A stretch of 46,641 nucleotides of DNA. Source: Bacteroidia bacterium (GTDB lineage Bacteria > Bacteroidota > Bacteroidia > Bacteroidales > UBA932). A program made the translations under genes and the position numbers. The DNA lies in assembly GCA_021153285.1 (NCBI GenBank), contig JAGKTT010000024.1, positions 1 to 46,641 of the forward strand. Reading direction: 5' to 3'. Below are positions 40,160-46,641 of the stretch, one piece after another; position 1 is the first letter of the stretch; every line of letters starts with the position of its first letter. A model generated the notes under the pieces. It was not told the origin of the DNA and did no database searches. It saw nothing but the letters and a program-made list of their open reading frames with translations.

Positions 40160-41716
40160 ATGAAAAAGTTGTTTGTTTCTGTCATTGCGCTGGCCGCAAT
40201 GCTTTTGAGCGTTTCCTGCTCCAAGGAATACTATCAGGAAAAGTATGGTGCAAGCTCTGAGGAAGCGGAATTATACGAATTCCTTGAAGGAGTATGGGAG
40301 CCGGTATCTTACAGTGAGTGGGGTTATGACTTGATAACTGATGAAAGCACCGGTGAAATTGTCCGTTACGATGATGCAGATAGTGGACCTATCTCCAGAA
40401 GCCATCCGGATTATTATGTAGTCAGATTCGAGGAAAATGGATTCGGGGCCTGCATTGCTACCAATGATCCCGAACTTGAATGGATCCTGAATCTATATGC
40501 CCCTTACTATGTATATGACAAGAACAAACTGAACTTTCCTTTATTCTATGGTGATGTGGCTGATTATGTTACCATAGAGAAAAAGGGAAGTAACTATATG
40601 CAGGTCTCTCTGGATGACGTAGGTTATATAATCGATTGTGATGAGCACGACGGTTTCTTTCTGAAACATAATGCTTCTTGTAAAGATTATGGATATTACA
40701 CAGATTACCATCAGAGAGTAACATTCAGACGCATACGCAAAGCAGTTGTCGCTACTCCGCCGGATGGCTGGATGTCCTATGTCAATGACTTTGCTCTCCT
40801 GACACAGCTCTCCATTCCTGGAACTCACGCAAGTGCCACAGTATATGGTTTGCAGAATGATCTTACATCGCTTACTCAGAAAGCAAAGATCGAATCCCAG
40901 TGGGCTGCCGGAGTGCGCGCCTTTGACTTCACCGTTTCAGGTGATGGAGGACTTGAGTTCAATGGCCATCAGCTGAACCGTTCTTTCGAGGATATGATAG
41001 ATGTCCTCAAGGAACAGCTTCAGCAGTTCAAGCAGGAGACTGCCATTGTCTTTGTCCGCCCGTCGGAGAATGTATCCGGTGCAGCTCTCCAGCAGTGGAA
41101 AGACAATGTCGGAGAAGTCATTGATGATCTGAAGGATGTGGCTGCAGTCTGGAAGCCGGAAATGACTATGCGTGAAGCCAGAGGCCGTATAATATTCATT
41201 ATGAATGAGGCTTATTCCTGGGATGGCCGTAGCGACCTTATGCCGGGAGCGATGATCAGTGAATATGAAGACGCGATGCATATTTATTCAATGACAGGAG
41301 GCTCTCCGGAAAAGATTTATATTCAGGCAGATAAGGATATGTCCAATGCCGAGAAACTCGAGGCAGTCCTCAGCAATATGAAGAAATCTATGAGATTCAA
41401 TGATGCTGATGTAACTGAAAATTGCTGGATGGTGAATTCTCTCTCTGTCGCCAATGATACATATCTTACCTCTGCATTGGAAATCTTCCCGATGGTGAAC
41501 AACTATCTTTCCGGGTTCGAAGTATCTCAGACTTTAGGAGGAGAGCCTCTTGGCAAGACCTGGAAGAAGAATGATGAGGGTCCCCTCGGTATAGTATTTA
41601 TGGATTTTGCGACTTATGATGAATTTGTGGAATACGGGAAATTCAATATTTCACCTGCGATATTCACACAGGCTATCATCGAGAATAACTTCAAATATAC
41701 AATGAAGACCAGATAA
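40160..41716 (+). CDS. PI-PLC X-domain lipoprotein with altered catalytic residues
   Basis: A 518-residue lipoprotein with Cys20 (LLSVSC). Residues 30-195 form an N-terminal beta domain. The PI-PLC X-like domain starts near 200: LLTQLSIPGTHASATVYG, GVRAFDFTVSGDGG and GLEFNGHQLN. Against characterised bacterial PI-PLC (GTHDS, FDIR, HHG) the first His is kept (His223), but the next Asp is Ala224, the catalytic Arg is Thr258, and the second His is displaced (NGH, His270). Activity on phosphatidylinositol is therefore doubtful; a changed substrate or a binding role is possible. It lies 21 bases after trpS and 14 before a barrel-protein gene, with which it is probably co-transcribed. Confidence 0.83.
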   Translation: MKKLFVSVIALAAMLLSVSCSKEYYQEKYGASSEEAELYEFLEGVWEPVSYSEWGYDLITDESTGEIVRYDDADSGPISRSHPDYYVVRFEENGFGACIATNDPELEWILNLYAPYYVYDKNKLNFPLFYGDVADYVTIEKKGSNYMQVSLDDVGYIIDCDEHDGFFLKHNASCKDYGYYTDYHQRVTFRRIRKAVVATPPDGWMSYVNDFALLTQLSIPGTHASATVYGLQNDLTSLTQKAKIESQWAAGVRAFDFTVSGDGGLEFNGHQLNRSFEDMIDVLKEQLQQFKQETAIVFVRPSENVSGAALQQWKDNVGEVIDDLKDVAAVWKPEMTMREARGRIIFIMNEAYSWDGRSDLMPGAMISEYEDAMHIYSMTGGSPEKIYIQADKDMSNAEKLEAVLSNMKKSMRFNDADVTENCWMVNSLSVANDTYLTSALEIFPMVNNYLSGFEVSQTLGGEPLGKTWKKNDEGPLGIVFMDFATYDEFVEYGKFNISPAIFTQAIIENNFKYTMKTR

Positions 41717-41730
41717 TAGAAGACTTCGTT

Positions 41731-42525
41731 ATGGTATTAAGTTTTTTGACTGCTGCCTTATTGTCAGTTACAATGGCAGCCGAATCTCAGGATTCAATAG
41801 CTGTATCTCAGGACTCAGCTCTGCAGCATCAGGAGGAAATCCTCATAGAAAACGTACAGGAGCCTGAGGTCAAGGGATATTGGAAGAGAAAGAAATATAA
41901 CCGTATCTCTTTCAATAACAATCATTTCTCGCCTTTGCATTCTTCAAGCGATATTCCTCTCAAGCTTTCTCTTGGACTTGATCAGGGAAGGAATATATTC
42001 CTTCATAAAAAGCCTATTGCCGGAATGATCAAGTTCGGACTTGATATTGGTCTGGATCTTAATTATATGTGGATGGATAAGGAAACTAAGCATTCCGATT
42101 ATGACGGTCCATCCGGATATCTGGGATCAGAACCTGTCGAGGAAAGCTCCGATATGGAAATGCTGGCAAAACTGAGTGGTCATCATATAAGTATCGGACT
42201 TGCTGCAGGACCGTCTGTGACTATCAATCCGGTCAGCAAGCTCAGAGTGTGCGGCTATGCTCACTTTGTGCCTTCAGCTTCTTTTTTCGCTCAAGGAATG
42301 TCTTTGAATGTCGGTTTTTCTCCGATGATGAAATATGGTCTGGAAGCAAGCTTCGGGGCGATAGGAGTCGGAGTGGAATATAATCACGGACTCAATACAT
42401 ATACCGATATGATGAATTATATCAGAGTCGAGGCAAATGACGGTGATGTATCCAATCTGTATATGGCCCGTTATTATCTTCAGTCAATGCAGATCTATAT
42501 GTCTTTCCGATTCGGTAAGAAATAA
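41731..42525 (+). CDS. Predicted outer-membrane beta-barrel protein
   Basis: A 264-residue protein with a signal peptide (about 1-18, VLSFLTAALLSVTMAA) and barrel-like strands: LKLSLGLDQGRNIFLH, MIKFGLDIGLDLNYMW, HHISIGLAAGPSVTINP and a closing strand MQIYMSFRFGKK with the aromatic near-terminal residue common in outer-membrane barrels. I do not recognise the family. It follows the PI-PLC-like lipoprotein by 14 bases, suggesting a two-gene unit at the outer membrane. It converges on the cupin gene with only 2 bases between, and I see no terminator there. Confidence 0.72.
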   Translation: MVLSFLTAALLSVTMAAESQDSIAVSQDSALQHQEEILIENVQEPEVKGYWKRKKYNRISFNNNHFSPLHSSSDIPLKLSLGLDQGRNIFLHKKPIAGMIKFGLDIGLDLNYMWMDKETKHSDYDGPSGYLGSEPVEESSDMEMLAKLSGHHISIGLAAGPSVTINPVSKLRVCGYAHFVPSASFFAQGMSLNVGFSPMMKYGLEASFGAIGVGVEYNHGLNTYTDMMNYIRVEANDGDVSNLYMARYYLQSMQIYMSFRFGKK

Positions 42526-42527
42526 GA

Positions 42528-42860
42528 CTATTGTCTGGGAACGACGGCGCAGAAAACAAGGTCTGCATCCGAATCATTGATCAGACTATGGGTCCCACCC
42601 TTAGGGCAGTACAGGCAATCACCAGTCTGTACTGCTTTTTTTGTGCCCTCTTCCAGAATGCTCCCACGTCCTTCCAGAATAAAGATGACCTCGCAGCTGT
42701 CATCGTGAGTGTGCATTCCTATTGAAGCCCCAGGGATAAGTGTCGCTCTGGTCAGGATACGGTTCGTGCCATCGAAATACATTCTTGCCTCGAGGTGCTT
42801 TTCGCCTCCCTTGAAATTCTCCAGATGAGAGATTTCTATTTCATCTTTTCTGATAATCAT
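42528..42860 (-). CDS. Small cupin-domain protein
   Basis: A 110-residue single-domain cupin. Motif 1 is PGASIGMHTHDDSCEVIFIL with His and Glu metal ligands, and motif 2 is GDCLYCPKGGTHSLIND. It lacks extra domains, so it may be a sugar- or metal-binding protein, a small isomerase or a sensor; function cannot be assigned. It is divergent from a TetR gene, and the two -7 elements form a perfect inverted repeat (42878-42888 and 42906-42916), so the TetR protein may control both. Confidence 0.9.
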   Translation of the reverse strand: MIIRKDEIEISHLENFKGGEKHLEARMYFDGTNRILTRATLIPGASIGMHTHDDSCEVIFILEGRGSILEEGTKKAVQTGDCLYCPKGGTHSLINDSDADLVFCAVVPRQ

Positions 42861-42877
42861 AGTATTTCATTTGAGAA

Positions 42878-42916
42878 GCAAATATAGCCAATCCCGCTCA
42901 AAAATGCTATATTTGC
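42878..42916. promoter_or_regulatory. Symmetric divergent promoters; possible TetR operator
   Basis: GCAAATATAGC (42878-42888) and GCTATATTTGC (42906-42916) are perfect complements with a 17-base spacer. Each contains a TATATTTG -7 element: minus at 42879-42886 for the cupin gene, plus at 42908-42915 for tetR. The plus element ends only 4 bases before the tetR ATG at 42920, so the tetR mRNA would be leaderless or nearly so. Confidence 0.7.
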
Positions 42917-42919
42917 AGA

Positions 42920-43540
42920 ATGGAAAGAAATCAGAATATAGAGAAACGCATCCTCTGGGTGGCTGAACGCCTTTTTCTGGAAAAGGGTTTCAATGGCACA
43001 TCCACTACTGAGATTGCAAAGACTGTAGGTTGTAACCAGACTCTGATACACTATTATTTCAGAACCAAGGAAAAACTATTCTGGGATGTATTTTCTCCTA
43101 AGGTGGAACAGGTGCTCGAGTATCTGGATGCCCCTCTTGATGAATCCATTGATTTTATGGAGCGAATCTGCAATGTCGTGGATTTCTATTTCGGAATGCT
43201 GGAACTGGACGAGCGTCTGGCACCTTTCATTGTCAATGAACTGATAATGAATCCGGTACGCTGGGGCAAGTTCCGCGACCGTTACCTCAGAAACGAAAGC
43301 AGAAGCAGCGCATTCGACCGTTTCGAAAATATGGTGGAGGAAGAAATAAATTCCGGCCGCATCCGAAAGATAAGGCCGATTGATCTTCTGCTCAATATAA
43401 TGTCCCTGACAATATCCGCATTCATAGTGGCGCCTAAGGGATTTGCAATAGGTGAATGTGATTCAAATCTTCGAAAATCCTATCTTGATGACAGACGGGA
43501 AGATATAAAGAATCTGATAGTCAATGGAATAAAACTATAA
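42920..43540 (+). CDS. TetR/AcrR family transcriptional regulator
   Basis: A 206-residue regulator. The N-terminal TetR HTH spans about 7-53: EKRILWVAERLFLEKGFNGT, then STTEIAKTVGCNQTLIHYYF and RTKEKLFWDVF. The C-terminal ligand domain is helical, with no assignable ligand. It is divergent from the cupin gene with a symmetric promoter region, so autoregulation and control of the cupin gene are likely. The ATG lies 4 bases after the -7 element, implying a leaderless transcript. The bidirectional terminator at 43545-43573 follows directly. Confidence 0.92.
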   Translation: MERNQNIEKRILWVAERLFLEKGFNGTSTTEIAKTVGCNQTLIHYYFRTKEKLFWDVFSPKVEQVLEYLDAPLDESIDFMERICNVVDFYFGMLELDERLAPFIVNELIMNPVRWGKFRDRYLRNESRSSAFDRFENMVEEEINSGRIRKIRPIDLLLNIMSLTISAFIVAPKGFAIGECDSNLRKSYLDDRREDIKNLIVNGIKL

Positions 43541-43544
43541 AAAT

Positions 43545-43573
43545 AAAGGGTCTCCGTCACGGAGACCCTTTTT
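43545..43573. terminator. Bidirectional terminator between tetR and the Dabb gene
   Basis: AAAGGGTCTCCGT (43545-43557) pairs with ACGGAGACCCTTT (43559-43571), followed by further T. The A and T tails on both sides allow termination of both converging genes. Confidence 0.9.
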
Positions 43574-43587
43574 CAGGATTATGAATC

Positions 43588-43887
43588 CTACCTTTCGTAC
43601 TCGACTTTTGCACGAACTTCTGCAATGGTCTTTACGTATTCTATAACGTTGCCCCTCAAGGTATCGGCCTTGTAAGCTGCGAGAGCTTCCCAGCTTTCAA
43701 AGTCAGCAAGCATAACGGCGTCGTATGAAGTCTTGCCCTCATTACGGTTAACGCCTACTTCGATGCTTTTAAGACCAGGCACGAGTCCCAGGAGGGACTC
43801 ATATTTTTCCTTGACGTCTTCGGCGAGTTCCTTTGAAGTCTTGCCATCTGATGGCTTGAACTTCCACATTACACAATATCTTACCAT
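43588..43887 (-). CDS. Dabb family (stress-responsive alpha/beta barrel) protein
   Basis: A 99-residue dimeric ferredoxin-like fold protein: VRYCVMWKFKPSDGKTSKEL at the start, then YESLLGLVPGLKSIEVGVN and YDAVMLADFESWEALAAY. Dabb proteins form beta-barrel dimers; some act in stress tolerance or as small cyclases, but most bacterial members have no known reaction. It is a single-gene unit. The 128-base region upstream has no exact TAnnTTTG match on the minus strand. Confidence 0.92.
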   Translation of the reverse strand: MVRYCVMWKFKPSDGKTSKELAEDVKEKYESLLGLVPGLKSIEVGVNRNEGKTSYDAVMLADFESWEALAAYKADTLRGNVIEYVKTIAEVRAKVEYER

Positions 43888-44010
43888 ATCTGCTTAGTGT
43901 TTAGTGTTCATAATCGTGGACTAATTTAGGTATTATCCCTGATATAACCAAAAGAAATCGTCTTAAATTCTCTTTTTTCTTCAAAGTTCGGATTTTCCCT
44001 ATTATTTTAT

Positions 44011-44018
44011 TAAATTTG
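44011..44018 (+). promoter_or_regulatory. Candidate -7 element (TAAATTTG) for the flippase gene
   Basis: TAAATTTG fits TAnnTTTG and lies 25 bases before the ATG at 44043. This rules out earlier in-frame starts such as TTG at 44016. Confidence 0.65.
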
Positions 44019-44042
44019 CTAGTCTATATATATGATGACTCG

Positions 44043-45572
44043 ATGGTACAGGATAATGCCCAGAAAAGCAGGACGATAGCAAAGAACACCCTGATGCTCT
44101 ATGTCAGGATGATCTTCCTGCTTCTAGTCGGCTTCTATACCTCCAGAGTCGTACTGGATTCGTTGGGAGAGGACGATTACGGCATATATGGGGTCGTGGG
44201 AGGTGTCGTGGCTATGTTCTCCATCATTTCCGGGGCTCTTAATTCGGCTGTTTCCAGATTCATAACATTTGAAATGGGCAAAGGTGAAAAGGCCCGTCTC
44301 GACAAGGTGTATTCCACATCTGTTCTGATACAGATCAGCCTTTCCTTTATTATTGTGGCGATATGTGAACCTGTCGGAATCTGGTTCATTCGGAATGAAA
44401 TGACGATTGCTCCGGACAGGATTCCGGCTGCTTTATGGGTCCTTCAGTTCTCTCTCCTGTCATTTGTCATCAACCTGATGAGTGTCCCTCAGATGGCATC
44501 CATTACAGCTCACGAAAAGATGTCCGCATATGCCTATATCGGAATATTGGACGGAATTCTCAGGCTTGCTGTGGCGCTTCTCATCGTTCATTCACCGACA
44601 GACCGTCTGATCTGGTATTCGGCACTTATGGCTGTCGCTGTGATGGCAGTACGTATCGCATACGGTGTATATTGCAGGATGCATTTCCCTGAATGCCGGT
44701 TCAGAATATACTTTGAGAAAGGTCTTGTAAAGGATATGTTTTCCTTCGCAGGATGGAATTTCATCGGGGTCACATCCGGAGTATTGAGGGATCAGGGAGG
44801 CAATATTCTGGTCAATATCTTCTTTACTACTGCAATGAATGCCGCACGAGGAATAGCAGTACAGCTCAATGGAGCTGTCCAGGGTTTTGTCACCAATTTT
44901 ATGACAGCGGTCAATCCTCAGATTACCAAATCTTATGCGTCCGGTGAACGTGATTATATGCTCACGCTTGTGAAAAAGTCCTCGAGAATGGCTTTTTTCC
45001 TGCTTTTCATAATCGCTCTTCCGCTGCTTTTCAATACTGAATATCTTCTGGAAATCTGGCTGAAGGAAGTGCCTGAACACTCAGCCTCCTTCGTCCGGCT
45101 GTTTCTGATATTCGCTCTCAGTGAATCATTGTCAAGTCCTCTGATTACTGCCCAGCTGGCCACCGGAAATATACGTAATTACCAGATTATCGTGGGAGGA
45201 CTCCAGCTGTTGAACCTGCCTGTGTCATATATCTTCCTGAAATATGGTGCACCGGCTCAGGCAACGGTAGCTGTATCCATTGTTATGTCTCAGATATGCC
45301 TTGTGGCCCGTCTTATGCTCCTTAAGCATATGGTGGGACTGTCACCGAAAGAATTCTTTACACAAGTATATATTAAGGTATTGGCTGTTTCATCGGCAGC
45401 TCTTGCACTCCCTCTGCTGCTTGCAGGTGTGATGCCTTGTGGACTGGCAGGATTCTGCATAAGTGTCCTGCTTTGTGTGCTATGTGCAGTAATATCTATA
45501 CTTTATATTGGATGTAGCAGGGGCGAAAGGCAGGAAATTGTGTCAATGATATTGAACCGGATCGGAAGATGA
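44043..45572 (+). CDS. Wzx-type polysaccharide flippase
   Basis: A 509-residue protein with about 12-14 membrane spans in the MATE/MVF fold of O-antigen and capsule flippases. The first spans hold NTLMLYVRMIFLLLVGFYTS and LGEDDYGIYGVVGGVVAMF, typical of the family; later helices include FAGWNFIGVTSGVLRDQGGN. I chose the ATG at 44043 because upstream codons lie in the promoter. It would move undecaprenyl-linked repeat units to the periplasmic face. The stop overlaps the next start (ATGA), so it is coupled to the FrhB-like gene. It opens a surface-polysaccharide cluster that continues past the window. Confidence 0.9.
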   Translation: MVQDNAQKSRTIAKNTLMLYVRMIFLLLVGFYTSRVVLDSLGEDDYGIYGVVGGVVAMFSIISGALNSAVSRFITFEMGKGEKARLDKVYSTSVLIQISLSFIIVAICEPVGIWFIRNEMTIAPDRIPAALWVLQFSLLSFVINLMSVPQMASITAHEKMSAYAYIGILDGILRLAVALLIVHSPTDRLIWYSALMAVAVMAVRIAYGVYCRMHFPECRFRIYFEKGLVKDMFSFAGWNFIGVTSGVLRDQGGNILVNIFFTTAMNAARGIAVQLNGAVQGFVTNFMTAVNPQITKSYASGERDYMLTLVKKSSRMAFFLLFIIALPLLFNTEYLLEIWLKEVPEHSASFVRLFLIFALSESLSSPLITAQLATGNIRNYQIIVGGLQLLNLPVSYIFLKYGAPAQATVAVSIVMSQICLVARLMLLKHMVGLSPKEFFTQVYIKVLAVSSAALALPLLLAGVMPCGLAGFCISVLLCVLCAVISILYIGCSRGERQEIVSMILNRIGR

Positions 45573-46641
45573 TAAGGATAACTGATAAGGCAAAGTGCTG
45601 TGGCTGTACGGCCTGTATGAACATATGTCCGGTGCAATGCATCGTAATGCGCAGGGATCGTGAAGGCTTTGACTATCCCGTGGCCAATCCTGATCTATGC
45701 ATATCCTGTGGAAGATGCGAGGATGTATGTCCGATGTCTCATACTGCCGAGGCAGAAGGACCGTTGGATACATTGGCCGCAAGAGATCCGGGATTTTTGG
45801 ACAGAAGCTCTTCCGGTGGTATCTTTCCTGTATTGGCAGGAAGGATGATCGGTCAGGGTGGATCTGTGTATGGGGCTGTTCTGAATCCGGATCTGACGGT
45901 GTCCCATACCTGTACTTCCGATATCGATGGTGTAGAAAGAATGCGAGGCTCCAAATATGTACAGAGCGAGCTTTATGCCTCTTTCGAAGATGTAAAGTAT
46001 GAACTGGAGCAAGGCACTAAGGTTATGTTTACCGGAACACCTTGTCAGGTAGCCGGACTGAAGTCTTATATAGGCAAGGATGAAGATGACCTTCTTCTTG
46101 TGGATTGTGCCTGTCACGGTGTACCCGGACCGGGACTTTGGGATAAATACGTCAAGGCCCTCTCTGAAAAATACGGAATGCAGATAAAGGATATCCGTTT
46201 CAGAGGTAAGGACAGAAGCTGGAGAAAATATGATTTTGCAGTCAATGGAGAAGACCGTACTGTCCTTACACCGCATCAGAAGGATCCGTATATGCTTCTG
46301 TTTCTGCAGGATATGACTTTGCGCCCGTCCTGCTACCAGTGTCCGTTCCGAAATGGAGGCAGCGGCAGTGACCTGACATTGGCGGATCTGTGGAATGTGG
46401 CGGAAGTGGCTCCTGAAATGGATGACGACAGGGGAGTATCTTTGATTCTGGTCAATAGTGAGAAGGGAAGGGAGGCAATTGCCGGACTGCCGGTAAAGGA
46501 GGTCGATCCTCTTCTGGCGTTAAAGAGAAACGGAGCTTTTGCCCATAATATGCAGGTTCCCCAGAGAAGGGAAGAGTTTTTCCAAGGACTCCATTCTGCA
46601 AAGGATCTGATAGGATATATGAAAGGGTTTGTCGTAAGGAC
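45569..46641 (+). CDS. Ferredoxin/FrhB-like protein of a polysaccharide cluster (3' end cut by window)
   Basis: 357 residues as far as the edge. The N-terminus has two 4Fe-4S clusters: CCGCTACMNICPVQC (about 10-24) and CISCGRCEDVCP (about 43-54). A coenzyme F420 hydrogenase/dehydrogenase beta-subunit-type domain follows, with SSSGGIFPVLAGRMI, GTPCQVAGLKSYIG, CHGVPGPGLWDKYVKAL and a further Cys-rich site YQCPFRNGGSGSDLTLADLW. Proteins of this kind accompany polysaccharide pyruvyl transferases and flippases in Bacteroidota glycan clusters, probably as redox enzymes acting on sugars or their carriers. It overlaps the flippase stop by four bases. Confidence 0.88.
   Translation, partial: MIRITDKAKCCGCTACMNICPVQCIVMRRDREGFDYPVANPDLCISCGRCEDVCPMSHTAEAEGPLDTLAARDPGFLDRSSSGGIFPVLAGRMIGQGGSVYGAVLNPDLTVSHTCTSDIDGVERMRGSKYVQSELYASFEDVKYELEQGTKVMFTGTPCQVAGLKSYIGKDEDDLLLVDCACHGVPGPGLWDKYVKALSEKYGMQIKDIRFRGKDRSWRKYDFAVNGEDRTVLTPHQKDPYMLLFLQDMTLRPSCYQCPFRNGGSGSDLTLADLWNVAEVAPEMDDDRGVSLILVNSEKGREAIAGLPVKEVDPLLALKRNGAFAHNMQVPQRREEFFQGLHSAKDLIGYMKGFVVR

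Noticed and set aside
44016..44042. TTG start for the flippase giving MLVYIYDDS
   Set aside because: It overlaps the -7 element TAAATTTG (44011-44018); the ATG at 44043 is the sensible start.

Overview
This window is a chromosomal segment from a member of the order Bacteroidales (phylum Bacteroidota). The evidence is the repeated TAnnTTTG-type -7 promoter elements, A-rich leaders instead of Shine-Dalgarno sites, many SPII lipoproteins, an Mfa/FimA-type (type V) pilus locus, and several protein families largely confined to this group (DUF3575, DUF3868, Dabb, TPR-TM-HTH regulators). I cannot fix the family or genus. I see no tRNA, rRNA, CRISPR array, transposase or integrase.

Layout. (1) 1-1827: a partial ECF sigma factor gene (minus), divergent from a small operon with a membrane protein, a second ECF sigma factor and a likely membrane anti-sigma partner. 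(2) 2074-8093 (minus): a four-gene operon with a patatin/outer-membrane barrel fusion, a D-aminoacylase-type amidohydrolase, a barrel protein and an S41 peptidase lipoprotein. (3) 8294-10153: an SLC13 transporter with RCK-C domains, closed by a perfect bidirectional terminator. (4) 10259-15749 (minus): an RND efflux operon (adaptor, pump, TolC). (5) 16045-18445 (minus): a membrane-spanning TPR-HTH regulator and a small exported protein.

(6) 18811-34212: a large pilus locus. It encodes DUF3575 and DUF3868 outer-membrane proteins, three tandem Mfa1-like major pilins, an Mfa2-like anchor and three long tip-type lipoproteins. The first pilin is out of frame by one A in a short A run at its start codon. 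The last tip gene is split by a frameshift. A terminator hairpin separates the major pilins from the anchor and tip genes. (7) 34220-34545: a decayed acyl-CoA ligase remnant abutting a truncated glycoside hydrolase gene (minus). (8) 36537-43887: housekeeping and metabolic genes: guanine deaminase, TrmO, an FNT channel, DUF2147, TrpS, a degenerate PI-PLC lipoprotein, a barrel protein, a cupin/TetR divergent pair and a Dabb protein. (9) 44043-46641: the start of a surface-polysaccharide cluster (Wzx-type flippase and an FrhB-like iron-sulfur protein cut by the window edge).

The most notable signal is a pair of matching control regions, one upstream of the efflux operon and one upstream of the TPR-HTH regulator. 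Each has a direct repeat of TGTnTACAT with a 3-bp spacer, beginning exactly 32 bp from a TAnnTTTG -7 element, and a shared TnTAGGnCAnC box where the -33 element should be. This suggests an autoregulated envelope-sensing regulon controlling the efflux pump, and possibly the divergent pilus operon. A second theme is pilus variation: an on/off-looking frameshift in pilin 1, and pilus subunits that carry either Arg or Lys at the position where Mfa1/FimA precursors are cleaved.
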